Assembly (NCBI RefSeq): GCF_008327685.1
Contig: NZ_BDDE01000027.1
Location: 1 to 64,000, forward strand
Origin: Actinomadura sp. K4S16
GTDB taxonomy: Bacteria; Actinomycetota; Actinomycetes; Streptosporangiales; Streptosporangiaceae
Length of the DNA stretch: 64,000 bases
Direction: 5' to 3'
A program made the translations under genes and the position numbers. Of the stretch, positions 53,489 to 61,895 are shown one piece after another (position 1 is the stretch's first letter; the number at the start of each line of letters is the position of its first letter). The notes under the pieces were generated by a model. It was not told where the DNA came from, did not search any database, and worked only from the letters and a program-made list of their open reading frames with translations.

Positions 53489-54952
53489 GTGGAGAACAGC
53501 CGAATCGTTATCGATGGGACATCCCTCACATGCGCGCAGGTGGCGCGCGCCGCCCGGGAGGATGTGGCGGTCGCCGTGGCCCCGGCCGGGGTCGAGCGGG
53601 CGCGCGCCGCGTGGCGACTCGTCCGTGAGATCACCGAGGCCCGGCCGGTGTACGGGCGGACGACGGGGGTCGGCGCCAACCGCGTCGTGGACGTCGAGTG
53701 GGAGGACGCCGACGCCCACGGGCTGCGACTGCTGCGCAGCCACGCCGCCGGAGCGGGTCCGCTGGTCGCGCCGGAGATCGTCCGGGCGATGCTGGCGGTC
53801 CGGCTGAACCAGATCGCGGCGGGCGGCTCGGGCGTGGAACCGGGCGCGCTCCAGGCGTTGGCGGACGTGCTCAACCTCGGCCTCCTCCCCCCGGTGCCGG
53901 TGTACGGGGCGATCGGCACGGGCGACCTGACCGCGCTGGCCTCGACCGCGCTGTGCCTTCTCGGCGAGCGGCCGTGGCTGCCCGGCCCGGACGGCGGTCA
54001 GGAGCGCGGCCCCGGCTACCGGCTCCGCTCCGCCGACGCGCTGGCGTTCATCAGCTCCAACGCGGCCACGCTCGGCGAGTCGGCGCTCGCGGTCGCCGAC
54101 CTGCGGGTGGCGCTGCGCGCGTCGACGGTCGTGGCGGCGCTGTCGCATCTGGCCGTCCGCGCCTCCGAGGAGCCCTACGCGGAGGCGGTGCAGGACGCGT
54201 GCCCCCATCCGGGCCAGCAGCAGGCCGCGGCGGCGATGCGCGCGCTGCTCGCCTTCGACCGGCCGGCGCCGATGCGCATCCAGGACCCCTACGGCTACCG
54301 GGCGTTCCCGCAGGTGCACGGCCCCGCGCTGGAGGCGGCCGGCTACGCCGAGGAGGTCGTCACGCGGGAGATCAACGCCGCCGCCGAGAACCCGCTGGTG
54401 GACGTCCCCGGCCGGGCGGTCTGGCACAACGGCAACTTCCACACCGCCTACGTCGGGCTCGCCCTGGACGCGGCCCGCGCCGCCCTCTTCCAGACGATGG
54501 CGCTGGCCGCCGCGCGCCTCGGCACGCTCGCCGAGCCGTCGTTCACCGGCCTCTACCCGTTCCAGGGCGCCACGGAGGCCTCGTCCGGGATCATGATCCT
54601 GGAGTACGTGGCGCACTCGTGCCTGGCGGACGTGCGGCGCCTCGCGACCCCCGCGGCGCTCGGCAGCGCGGTGCTGTCGCGCGGCGTCGAGGAGCACGCG
54701 GGCTTCTCGACGCAGTCGGCGCGCGCCACGACGGACGCGGTCGCCGCCTACCGGCTCGGCCTCGGCTGCGAACTGGTGGCCGCCGTCCGCGCGCTGCGGA
54801 TGCAGGGGCGGGCACCCTCCGGCGGCCCGCTGCGCTCGGCGTACGACATGGCGGACGCCGTCCTCGACCCGCGGGTCGAGGACCGCCCGCTCGACACCGA
54901 CATCGCCGCCGCCGCGGACCTCCTACCGCACCTGTCCCGCCTCCACCCCTGA
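53489..54952 (+). CDS. Aromatic amino acid lyase homologue lacking the MIO triad
   Basis: 487 residues, HAL/PAL fold. Tyr55 ('VYGRTTGVG'), His85 ('RSHAAGAG'), 'QDPYGYRAFPQVHG', 'AAENPLVDV', 'NGNFHTAYV' and 'VEEHAGFSTQ' align with hutH. But the cofactor loop reads 'YGAIGTGDLTAL' where hutH has [13 protein letters not shown]: one residue shorter, and the Ser needed for MIO is absent. The 'ALLNGT' Asn-Gly region is also changed ('FISSNAAT'). It therefore cannot be a standard ammonia-lyase. Ergothionases, which eliminate trimethylamine, belong to this superfamily. Divergent from an OpuC-type transporter with a shared inverted repeat. GTG start at 53489. Confidence 0.85.
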   Translation: MENSRIVIDGTSLTCAQVARAAREDVAVAVAPAGVERARAAWRLVREITEARPVYGRTTGVGANRVVDVEWEDADAHGLRLLRSHAAGAGPLVAPEIVRAMLAVRLNQIAAGGSGVEPGALQALADVLNLGLLPPVPVYGAIGTGDLTALASTALCLLGERPWLPGPDGGQERGPGYRLRSADALAFISSNAATLGESALAVADLRVALRASTVVAALSHLAVRASEEPYAEAVQDACPHPGQQQAAAAMRALLAFDRPAPMRIQDPYGYRAFPQVHGPALEAAGYAEEVVTREINAAAENPLVDVPGRAVWHNGNFHTAYVGLALDAARAALFQTMALAAARLGTLAEPSFTGLYPFQGATEASSGIMILEYVAHSCLADVRRLATPAALGSAVLSRGVEEHAGFSTQSARATTDAVAAYRLGLGCELVAAVRALRMQGRAPSGGPLRSAYDMADAVLDPRVEDRPLDTDIAAAADLLPHLSRLHP

Positions 54953-54965
54953 GCCCGGTGGGAAC

Positions 54966-54999
54966 GGTGATCTCACCCCGCCGGTGATCTCACCCCGCC
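54966..54999. repeat. Perfect 17-bp tandem duplication after the lyase gene
   Basis: GGTGATCTCACCCCGCC occurs twice without a gap, 13 bases after the stop. Each unit contains the small palindrome GGTGATCTCACC (arms GGTGA/TCACC). Between convergent genes; could be a terminator remnant or slippage product. Confidence 0.7.
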
Positions 55000-55054
55000 G
55001 GCGGCCCGGTCTGCAGGAGACCTCGGCACACCGGTGGCCCGGCGCACCGGCGGC

Positions 55055-56068
55055 TCAGCCGTCCGCCGGCGGTTCGCCGGTGGAGGCGCGGATGCGCAGG
55101 GACGGCTCGCGGACGACGCGGCGCTTGCGGGGCTTGCCGTCGATGACGTCCACGACGAGGCGGACGGCGGAGTGGACGATGCCGTCGATGTCCCACTCGA
55201 CGCTGGTGAGCGGCGGGGTGAGCAGCGCCGACATCGGGTGGTTGTCGTAGCCGCAGACGGCGACGTCACCGGGGACGTCCAGGCCCAGCTCGCGGGTGGC
55301 GGCGTAGACGCCGTAGGCGATGGAGTCGGCGAAGCAGAAGACGGCCGAGGGGCGGTCGGGGCCGCCGAGCACCCGCAGCGCGACCTCGGTGGACTCGGGG
55401 AGGGACTGCGGCACGACCACCACGTCGACGCTCAGGCCGAGCCGCTCGGCCTCGGCGTTGACGTACACGTCGGCGGGACGGTCGGGGGTGCTGGCGAGGG
55501 TGGGGGTGAACACGGTGAGGCGCTGGTGCCCGAGCGCCCGCAGGTGCTCCAGCGCGAGCGTGACGCCCCGCCGGTTGTCGAACACGACCTCGCCCTGCGC
55601 CTGCCCGCCGTGCAGGGCGTCGCCGATGGACACGACGGGGACCGAGGCCGCGAGCTCCGACCACAGCGCGGCGGACGGGTCGAGCGGCTGGACGATCAGG
55701 CCGTCCACCCGCTGGTCGCGCAGCCGCCGCGCGAGGGCCAGTTCGCGCTCGGGGTCGCCGCCGGCGTCCACGATCAGGGCGTAGCGGCCGCGGGCGAGCA
55801 GCGCCCGGCCGATGCCCACGGCGAGGGACTGCTGCCAGTAGTCCTCCAGCGAGCCGCACAGCAGGCCGACCTGGTCGGTGCGGCCGCTGGCCAGCGCGCG
55901 CGCGATCGGGTGCGCCTCGTAGCCCAGCTCCCGCGCCGCGGCGCGGACCCGCTCCTGCGTCTCCTCCGAGGTCTGGATGCCGCGCAGCGCGTACGACACG
56001 GCCGCGGGCGACAGCCCCGTCGCCTGCGCCACTTCGCGGATGGTCGCGCGCTTGCGCTTCTCCGACAT
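55055..56068 (-). CDS. LacI family regulator
   Basis: 337 residues. N-terminal LacI helix-turn-helix 'ATIREVAQATGLSPAAVSYA' (about 8-27) with hinge 'RAAARELGYEAHPIARALAS', then a periplasmic-binding-protein-like ligand domain ('QVGLLCGSLEDYWQQSLAVG', 'VDGLIVQPLD', 'VAVCGYDNHPMSALLTPPLT'). Divergent from the cupin gene with three tandem 13-bp TGAA-N4-TTCA-like repeats between, which match the operator style of this family. ATG at 56068. Ligand unknown; family members often bind sugars or nucleosides. Confidence 0.9.
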   Translation of the reverse strand: MSEKRKRATIREVAQATGLSPAAVSYALRGIQTSEETQERVRAAARELGYEAHPIARALASGRTDQVGLLCGSLEDYWQQSLAVGIGRALLARGRYALIVDAGGDPERELALARRLRDQRVDGLIVQPLDPSAALWSELAASVPVVSIGDALHGGQAQGEVVFDNRRGVTLALEHLRALGHQRLTVFTPTLASTPDRPADVYVNAEAERLGLSVDVVVVPQSLPESTEVALRVLGGPDRPSAVFCFADSIAYGVYAATRELGLDVPGDVAVCGYDNHPMSALLTPPLTSVEWDIDGIVHSAVRLVVDVIDGKPRKRRVVREPSLRIRASTGEPPADG

Positions 56069-56128
56069 CCCTCCAACCCTAGAGGCCGCCACCGACAGCG
56101 CGCCGCATCCGGGCTTGACGGCGTCATC

Positions 56129-56167
56129 ACTGAAGCGGTTCACTGAAACGGTTAACTGATGCGGTTC
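56129..56167. promoter_or_regulatory. Three tandem 13-bp repeats, LacI-type operator array
   Basis: ACTGAAGCGGTTC, ACTGAAACGGTTA and ACTGATGCGGTTC follow one another without gaps. Two of the units make a TGA(A/T)GCGGTTCA palindrome-like LacI site. The array lies 61 bases from the LacI start and 84 bases from the cupin start; TTGACG (56115-56120) could be a -35 box just before it. Confidence 0.7.
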
Positions 56168-56250
56168 AGAAGCCCTGGCCTGGCGATTCACGCCGGGTTA
56201 CGGGCTTAGCGGACCGTGCCCGGCGACGGTTTCAGAGAGGAGCGAACCCC

Positions 56251-56790
56251 GTGTCTTCCGAGGTCCTGCCCCGTCCCGGCGGCCTGGAGCGCCTGCCCGG
56301 CCGTCCCCTCGACAAGCGGGAGCTGCGGGAGCTGGTCGACGACCTGGCCGAGCGGCCCGGCCTGTGGCGGCAGCACGTCGCGTTCCCGGAGGGGCGCCGC
56401 CACTACGTCTCCCTCCACCGGGACGAGCACGTCGACGTCTGGCTGCTGTGCTGGACGCCCGAGAACGACACCGGCTGGCACGACCACGACGTCTCCTCGG
56501 GGGCCGTCCGCGTCGTCGCCGGAGCCATCGAGGAGAACAACCCGCGCATCGGCGGCGAACCCCTGCGGACCGTCGTGCGGGAGGGCGCGTCCTTCTGCTT
56601 CGGTCCCGAGCACATCCACCGGCTCACGGGGGTGGAGAACGCCAGCGTCTCGATCCACGCCTACTCGCCGCCGCTGTGGCGGCTCGGCCAGTACTCCATC
56701 GACGAGACGGGGCTGATGCGTCGCCTGTCGGTCAGCTACACCGAGGAACTGCAGGAACCGGGGCCCGGGTCACCGGACGAGCCGGCCTGA
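56251..56790 (+). CDS. Cysteine dioxygenase-type cupin
   Basis: 179 residues, single cupin. 'DVWLLCWTPENDTGWHDHD' with His77 and His79, and 'CFGPEHIHRLTGVENASVSI' with His121/His123, provide a three-histidine iron site as in cysteine dioxygenases; 'SIHAYSPPLWRLGQY' is the family end. Predicted to oxidise a thiol (cysteine or similar) with O2; substrate not certain. GTG start with GAGAGGAG 8 bases upstream. Regulated together with or by the divergent LacI protein. Ends before a perfect hairpin. Confidence 0.85.
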   Translation: MSSEVLPRPGGLERLPGRPLDKRELRELVDDLAERPGLWRQHVAFPEGRRHYVSLHRDEHVDVWLLCWTPENDTGWHDHDVSSGAVRVVAGAIEENNPRIGGEPLRTVVREGASFCFGPEHIHRLTGVENASVSIHAYSPPLWRLGQYSIDETGLMRRLSVSYTEELQEPGPGSPDEPA

Positions 56791-56826
56791 AGTGTTCTCT
56801 GCCTGAGGTGCTATCCACCTGAGGTG

Positions 56827-56865
56827 CTCTGGCGGGCCCGACCGGGGGCGACGGGCCCGCCAGAG
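56827..56865. terminator. Perfect 14-bp hairpin between cupin and membrane-protein genes
   Basis: CTCTGGCGGGCCCG - 11-base loop - CGGGCCCGCCAGAG between convergent stops (56790 and 56912). Two CTGAGGTGCT copies precede it (about 56803 and 56819). Confidence 0.8.
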
Positions 56866-56911
56866 GCGGCGCGTCCGGCGTAGCCCGCTCCCAACAACCG
56901 GACGCTCATAC

Positions 56912-58123
56912 TCACTCAGCGCACGTCGTTCCGGATGTGTCACACCTTCGGCGAAAAAATCGGTCAGTCAGCACGCGATCGGTCAGCGCGCAGACGGTGA
57001 CGACGACGGCGAAGCAGGAGACGGCGCCCCTGAGCAGCCCCGCCTCGTAGTAGGTGTCGGCGACCAGGCGGACGGCGGCGTACCCGGCCGCGGCTCCGGC
57101 GAGAAGCGCCACCGCCGCCTGGACGGCCCAGAGAGCGATGCGGGTCGCCCCTGCGCCGGTGAGCGTGCTCCGCAGTGCGTACACGGCGGCCACAGCGCAG
57201 ACCAGCAGGCCGGCCGCCCCTGCCAGGAGCGGGGTGCCGAAGTTCACCCCGTAGCGGACGGCGAGCGCCGGGACGAAGAAGAGAAGCAGTCCCCAGCGCA
57301 ACCCGTTGATGACCGACGCCAGGGCGTCCCCCACCTCGCCCGGTCTCAGACGGGACGACGCCCAGCGCGCACCCGCCAGGACGCACACGGCGACGGCCAT
57401 CCCGGGCAGGCGTCCGCCCAGATGACCGAGGTTGTACAGCAGGGCGGTGTCATAGACGGCCAACACGATTTGCCCCAACGCCCAGGCAGACGCGGCGAAG
57501 AGAAGCATCTGCGCGAATGACCGCTCCTCTGGGGCGGCTTCCTCTTGCCCGGCCAGCCAGCGGAGCAGCAACGGCGTCACCACAGCCGAGCAGGCCCGAA
57601 TCACGATGTCGTCCATCGTGTAGGGGTTGCGCAGATCCCACTCGACCAGGCAGAAGACGAACGTGTAGGACAGCGACGCGGCCCACACCGGCCACGAGCG
57701 CGCCAGGCGCCGGTAGAGGCCGCGATCCAGCCACCGCAGCACCGTCATGTACGCCAGCAGCGCGAAGGGCAGTTCCAGGAACGCCTGGACACGCAGGAGG
57801 GACGGCGCCAGCAGTTCCGGCATCGGGAAGTGTTCCGCGAGACCGCGCATGGCCGCGCCGTCCTCAAGCGCGAAATACCCCTCGGGGAGGTACTTCGCGA
57901 TGAAGGACGCGTCCCCGCCGTGGACGCGCAGCATGTACACGGTGAAGAGCACTTGGTTCAGGTAGACGAGCCCGATGACGAGGCAGAGGAACGCCTCTGG
58001 ACGAGCCCAGCGTCGTGTGGAGCCGCCGGGCAGAGGGTCAGGTGCGTGCCGCATCCACCGGGGCGCGGTCGCGAGGCTCACCGCCGCCGAGACCAGAACC
58101 GCCCCGTCCACGCCAATCGCCAC
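56912..58123 (-). CDS. Polytopic membrane protein of unknown function
   Basis: About 403 residues with roughly ten hydrophobic spans; a periplasmic stretch near the N-terminus reads 'VHGGDASFIAKYLPEGYFAL'. No recognised family motif. GTG at 58123 ('VAIGVDGAVLVSAAVSLAT') was chosen because a membrane span starts there; TTG at 58132 is an alternative. Its start lies inside the end of the acyltransferase gene (86-base overlap), so the two are probably one operon. A surface-polymer role would suit that neighbour but is only inference. Confidence 0.65.
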   Translation of the reverse strand: MAIGVDGAVLVSAAVSLATAPRWMRHAPDPLPGGSTRRWARPEAFLCLVIGLVYLNQVLFTVYMLRVHGGDASFIAKYLPEGYFALEDGAAMRGLAEHFPMPELLAPSLLRVQAFLELPFALLAYMTVLRWLDRGLYRRLARSWPVWAASLSYTFVFCLVEWDLRNPYTMDDIVIRACSAVVTPLLLRWLAGQEEAAPEERSFAQMLLFAASAWALGQIVLAVYDTALLYNLGHLGGRLPGMAVAVCVLAGARWASSRLRPGEVGDALASVINGLRWGLLLFFVPALAVRYGVNFGTPLLAGAAGLLVCAVAAVYALRSTLTGAGATRIALWAVQAAVALLAGAAAGYAAVRLVADTYYEAGLLRGAVSCFAVVVTVCALTDRVLTDRFFRRRCDTSGTTCAE

Positions 58124-59189
58124 GAGCGACAAACGTAGAGGTTTCCTCGGAAGGCCGCATGGGTGCCAACGACGCCGTGAGCCGGGCCCGCATCCACTTC
58201 GCGCCCGGACGTTCCACAAGCCGGTGCACCGCGTAGGCGGCCAGCAGCGAGGTCCCGACCACCACCGCCAGCGCCGTCCACCGGTTGAGGCCCGGATACA
58301 CCGCGTCCAGCAGGGGAAGCGCGAGCTGGGAGTGGACGAGGTAGAGCGGGTACGTGAGCGCCCCGAGGACGGTCAGGCCCCGCCACCGCAGCCGGCTCAG
58401 CCGCCCGGTCGCGACGAGGATCATCACCGCGAAGATGCCCGTGATGACGGCGCTGACCACGGTCTCGTCCGCGCCCCTGAAGACGTGCTCCGCGCGCCAG
58501 GAGCCCCAGCGCAGCGCCACCAGGTAGGACGCGGCCACGTAGCCCCAGAGCAGCAGCGTCGGCCCGAACCGGTGGATCATGTACAGCGCCATGCCCGCGA
58601 TGAAGTAGCAGCTCCAGGTCGGGACCAGCATCACCTGGAGCAGCTTGTTGTCGGCCTCGTCGGCGAAGACCCCGCCGAGCAGCCAGGCCGCCATGAAGAT
58701 CAGGCAGGACCGGTAGGTGATCCCGACCCCCGCGAGGACGGCGGCGAGCACGTAGAAGTGCAGCTCGACCCAGAGCGTCCAGTAGACGGCGTCCACGTTC
58801 CGCAGTCCGAGCCCGCCTTGCAGCATCGTCAGGTTCGGGACGACCAGGCCGGGGACGCCGTGCCCCATCCGGAAGACCGCGTAGACGGCGGCGCCCAGCA
58901 GCACGCTCACCCAGTACGCGGGCATCAGCCGGACGAGCCGGGAGATGCCGAACTCCCCCGGGCCGCGTCCCCACGCGCTCATGAGGATCACGAACCCGCT
59001 GATGACGAAGAACAGGTCGACGCCGAGGTACCCGAACCGGGTGACCGGGGCGATCTCGGGGAAGACCTCCTGCGACGGCGAGGGCCACGCCCCCGCGCCC
59101 CCGAATCCCGTGAAGTGGTAGAGCACCACCGCCATCGCGGCCGTGAAGCGCAGCAGGTCGAGTTCGCGCAGCCGTTCCCGTCGAGTCAC
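58038..59189 (-). CDS. Acyltransferase 3 family membrane protein
   Basis: 383 residues with about ten membrane spans. 'RERLRELDLLRFTAAMAVVL' with the following 'YHFTGFGG' (catalytic His in the LRxxAxxxVxxxH pattern), 'FGYLGVDLFFVISGFVILMS' and 'LVHSQLALPLLDAVYPGLNR' identify the AT3 family, which O-acylates cell-surface glycans, antibiotics or lipids. GTG at 59189 has GGAGGG 8 bases upstream. The last 45 residues are an Arg/Gly-rich cytoplasmic tail that overlaps the next gene's start. Confidence 0.9.
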   Translation of the reverse strand: MTRRERLRELDLLRFTAAMAVVLYHFTGFGGAGAWPSPSQEVFPEIAPVTRFGYLGVDLFFVISGFVILMSAWGRGPGEFGISRLVRLMPAYWVSVLLGAAVYAVFRMGHGVPGLVVPNLTMLQGGLGLRNVDAVYWTLWVELHFYVLAAVLAGVGITYRSCLIFMAAWLLGGVFADEADNKLLQVMLVPTWSCYFIAGMALYMIHRFGPTLLLWGYVAASYLVALRWGSWRAEHVFRGADETVVSAVITGIFAVMILVATGRLSRLRWRGLTVLGALTYPLYLVHSQLALPLLDAVYPGLNRWTALAVVVGTSLLAAYAVHRLVERPGAKWMRARLTASLAPMRPSEETSTFVARGDWRGRGGSGLGGGEPRDRAPVDAART

Positions 59190-59374
59190 CGCGGAACCCT
59201 CCCGTCGCCAGGTTGCCCGGTCCGATCCGCGGGGTGAACGGCGGATGGAAGGAAGGACACGATCGGCCGCGGGGCGGTGACGGCATGGTGACGCCATGGT
59301 CGCGGAGTGCCCGCGGCAGAGGCGCGGGGTCAGTAAGATGCGGAGGCGTCCCCCTGATTCATTGGTGGTACTCC

Positions 59375-60154
59375 ATGACATCTCGCCGCGCCCGACGCGG
59401 CGCGGCGACCCGGATGCTGTGCCTCGGCCTGGCGGCGGTCCTGTCGCTCGCCGGCTGCTCGATGGTCGCGGGCTGCTCCCTGCTCGCGGGTTCGGTGCAC
59501 AAGCCGGCCGCGGCGGACGGCCCGGACGACCGGGCGCGCAAGACCCCGCCCGTGGTGATGTTCCTCGGCGACAGCTACACGGTCGGCGACCGCGGCGTCG
59601 AGCCGGAGTCGACGTACGCCTCCGCGACCGCGCGGCTGCTCGGCTGGCAGGTCGTCGTCGGCGGGCGGTCCGGCACCGGGTACGTCGCGACGGGCCGCGG
59701 CCCGCGCGCCTTCCTCGGCCTGTTCGAGAGCCAGCTCGGCTGGCGCCCCGCGCCCGACATGCTGGTGGTGTCCGGCGGCCACAACGACTGGCGGACCCCC
59801 GCACCGCAGGTCGCGGCGGCGGCGCACGTCCTGCTCCAGCGCGCCCGGCAGCGCTGGCCCGGCACCCGCCTGGTGATCCTGGGCCCGCTCTGGGGGACGG
59901 GGACGCCGCTGCCCGGCGCGGTCGCCGTCCGGGACGCGCTGAAGAACCTCGCCGGGCAGCTCGGCATCCCGTTCGTCGACCCGATCGGCGAGCAGTGGAT
60001 CACCGGGGACCTGCTGACCGGCCAGGGCAACGCGCCCCGCCTCATCAAGAGGGACCGCACCCATCCGACGCCGGCGGGCCACCTCTACGTGGCGACCCGC
60101 CTGGCGGCGGACCTGAAGCGGCTGGGCCTCGATCACCCCGTCCGCAAGGGCTGA
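59375..60154 (+). CDS. SGNH/GDSL hydrolase lipoprotein
   Basis: 259 residues. Signal peptide with lipobox 'AVLSLAGCSMVAGCSLLAG' (Cys about 28, second Cys 33), so extracellular and membrane-attached. SGNH blocks: 'MFLGDSYTVGDRG' (Ser), 'GGRSGTGYVATG' (Gly), 'VVSGGHNDW' (Asn) and 'DRTHPTPAGHLYVA' (Asp/His). Likely an acyl- or acetylesterase; it is divergent from an acyltransferase, a combination seen in polymer O-acetylation systems (inference). TAAGAT at 59333-59338 could be its -10 box. ATG has only a weak ribosome-binding site. Confidence 0.85.
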   Translation: MTSRRARRGAATRMLCLGLAAVLSLAGCSMVAGCSLLAGSVHKPAAADGPDDRARKTPPVVMFLGDSYTVGDRGVEPESTYASATARLLGWQVVVGGRSGTGYVATGRGPRAFLGLFESQLGWRPAPDMLVVSGGHNDWRTPAPQVAAAAHVLLQRARQRWPGTRLVILGPLWGTGTPLPGAVAVRDALKNLAGQLGIPFVDPIGEQWITGDLLTGQGNAPRLIKRDRTHPTPAGHLYVATRLAADLKRLGLDHPVRKG

Positions 60155-60160
60155 GCCCGG

Positions 60161-60186
60161 CCCGTCCGGGCCGGGGCCCGGACGGG
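60161..60186. terminator. Perfect hairpin between SGNH and egtD genes
   Basis: CCCGTCCGGGCC and GGCCCGGACGGG with GG between; folding leaves a 4-base loop and 11-bp stem. Seven bases after the SGNH stop and 7 bases from the egtD stop: bidirectional. Confidence 0.8.
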
Positions 60187-60192
60187 AGGGCG

Positions 60193-61149
60193 TCAGCGGG
60201 ACGCGGGGCGCGCGAGGGTGAGGGAGAAGTCGCCCGCCTCGTCCGTCCAGAACTCGGCGAGCTCCATCCCGGCGGCGCCCAGCTCCGCCTCCAGCCGCTC
60301 GCGCCGGAACTTGGCGGAGATCTCGGTGCGCATCTCCTCCCCGTCCTCGAACGAGACCTCCAGGTCGAGGCCGCCGACGCGGACGTCCTGGGCGCGCAGC
60401 GACCGCAGCCGCATCTCGATCCACTCCTCGGCCCGGTTCCAGACCGCGACGTGCTCGAACGCCTCCGGGTCGAAGTCGGCGTCCAGTTCCCGGTTGATGA
60501 CCGACAGGACGTTGCGGTTGAACTCGGCGGTGACGCCCGCCGCGTCGTCGTAGGCGCGCACGAGCCGCTCCTCGTCCTTGACGAGGTCGGCGCCGAGCAG
60601 CAGGAAGTCGTCCTCGTCCATGGTGGCGCGCAGGCCGCCGAGGAACCCGATGCGCTCGGCGGGCGGCATGTTGCCGATCGTCCCGCCGAGGAAGGCGACG
60701 AGGCGCCGCCCGCCGCCGGGCAGCAGGTGAAGGTGCTGCTCGTAGTCGGCGACGACGGCCCGGACGGCGAGGCCGGGATGGTCGGCGGCGATCCCGGCCG
60801 CGGCCTGCTCCAGGAAGTCGCCGCTCACGTCCACCGGCACGTAGGTGCGCAGCGTGCCGGCCAGGGCGTTCAGCAGCAGCCGGGTCTTCTCCCCCGAGCC
60901 GGCGCCGAGTTCCAGCAGCGTCCCGGCGCCGGTGGCGGCGGCGACGTCGGACGCCCGGGCGGCGAGGATCTCCCGCTCCCGCCGGGTCGGGTAGTACTCC
61001 TCCAGCTTCGTGATCTCCTCGAAGAGCGCGCTGCCGCGCTCGTCGTAGAACCACTTGGGCGGAAGGGTCTTGGGCGTGCCGGAGAGCCCGGCCCGGACGT
61101 CCTGGCGGAGCGTCTTGGCGAGATCGTCGGCGGTCAGGAACCGGTCCAC
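60193..61149 (-). CDS. egtD: Histidine N-alpha-trimethyltransferase (EgtD)
   Basis: Methylates histidine three times with SAM to give hercynine, the first committed step of ergothioneine synthesis. 318 residues, usual length. '[20 protein letters not shown]', '[12 protein letters not shown]', SAM site '[19 protein letters not shown]', '[14 protein letters not shown]' and '[14 protein letters not shown]' are all family hallmarks. GTG with AAGGAG about 7 bases upstream and 11 bases after the egtC stop. Last gene of the egtA-egtB-egtC-egtD operon. Confidence 0.97.
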   Translation of the reverse strand: MDRFLTADDLAKTLRQDVRAGLSGTPKTLPPKWFYDERGSALFEEITKLEEYYPTRREREILAARASDVAAATGAGTLLELGAGSGEKTRLLLNALAGTLRTYVPVDVSGDFLEQAAAGIAADHPGLAVRAVVADYEQHLHLLPGGGRRLVAFLGGTIGNMPPAERIGFLGGLRATMDEDDFLLLGADLVKDEERLVRAYDDAAGVTAEFNRNVLSVINRELDADFDPEAFEHVAVWNRAEEWIEMRLRSLRAQDVRVGGLDLEVSFEDGEEMRTEISAKFRRERLEAELGAAGMELAEFWTDEAGDFSLTLARPASR

Positions 61150-61160
61150 GTGGTTCTCCT

Positions 61161-61895
61161 TCAGAGTCGGGTGATGCGGACGCCGGTGTCGAGATCGGCG
61201 GTGACGAGCGAGCGGTCGGGGACGCGGCGCCACGCGGCGTCGCCGTCGAGCGGCTCGGAGGCGATCTGGACCGCGTCCCCGCCCTCGCGGACGAACAGCG
61301 AGTCGCCCCAGGTCGTGGCGGCCAGGGACGTCCCGTCCGAGGCGAGCAGGTTGTAGCGGCCGGGGGCCAGCGCCGTGATCGCGGTGACGACCGCGGCGAG
61401 GCCCTCGCCGAGCGGGGCGCCCTCCCGCCAGTTCCGGACGGCGAGGGCGAACAGCGGTGCCGAGTCGACCGGGGCGCGGGCGTCGGGGACCTCGGCGATG
61501 TCCCCGGCCAGCTCCCGGAGCTTGGACTCGACGCCGCCGTAGCCCTCGATCTTCCCGTTGTGGCTGAACAGCCACGGCCCGGCGCGGAACGGCTGGGCGC
61601 ACGACTCGTCCACCGGGAACCCGACGGTCGCCGACCGCAGCGCCGCGACCGCGCACGACGCGCGGACGGCCCCGGCGACCTCGCGGAACGACTGGTCGGT
61701 CCAGATGGGCTGGGCGCGGCGGAACCGGACGGCCCCGCCGTCCTGGTACCAGCCGACGCCGTACCCGTCGGCGTTGAGGATGGCGCCGTTCGTCATGCGC
61801 GGCGCGTACGACTGGACCTCAAGGGAGTGCTCCCCCTCGTAGATGAGGGAGTGCAGCGTGCGCTCGGGGCCCAGGTAGCCGAGATGGCGGCACAT
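61161..61895 (-). CDS. egtC: Gamma-glutamyl hercynylcysteine sulfoxide hydrolase (EgtC)
   Basis: Removes the glutamyl group from gamma-glutamyl-hercynylcysteine sulfoxide. 244 residues, class-II glutamine amidotransferase (Ntn) fold with the catalytic Cys2 exposed by Met removal ('[14 protein letters not shown]'). '[13 protein letters not shown]', '[20 protein letters not shown]' and '[14 protein letters not shown]' are typical. Its ATG directly follows the egtB stop with no gap, so translation is coupled. Complete. Confidence 0.95.
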   Translation of the reverse strand: MCRHLGYLGPERTLHSLIYEGEHSLEVQSYAPRMTNGAILNADGYGVGWYQDGGAVRFRRAQPIWTDQSFREVAGAVRASCAVAALRSATVGFPVDESCAQPFRAGPWLFSHNGKIEGYGGVESKLRELAGDIAEVPDARAPVDSAPLFALAVRNWREGAPLGEGLAAVVTAITALAPGRYNLLASDGTSLAATTWGDSLFVREGGDAVQIASEPLDGDAAWRRVPDRSLVTADLDTGVRITRL

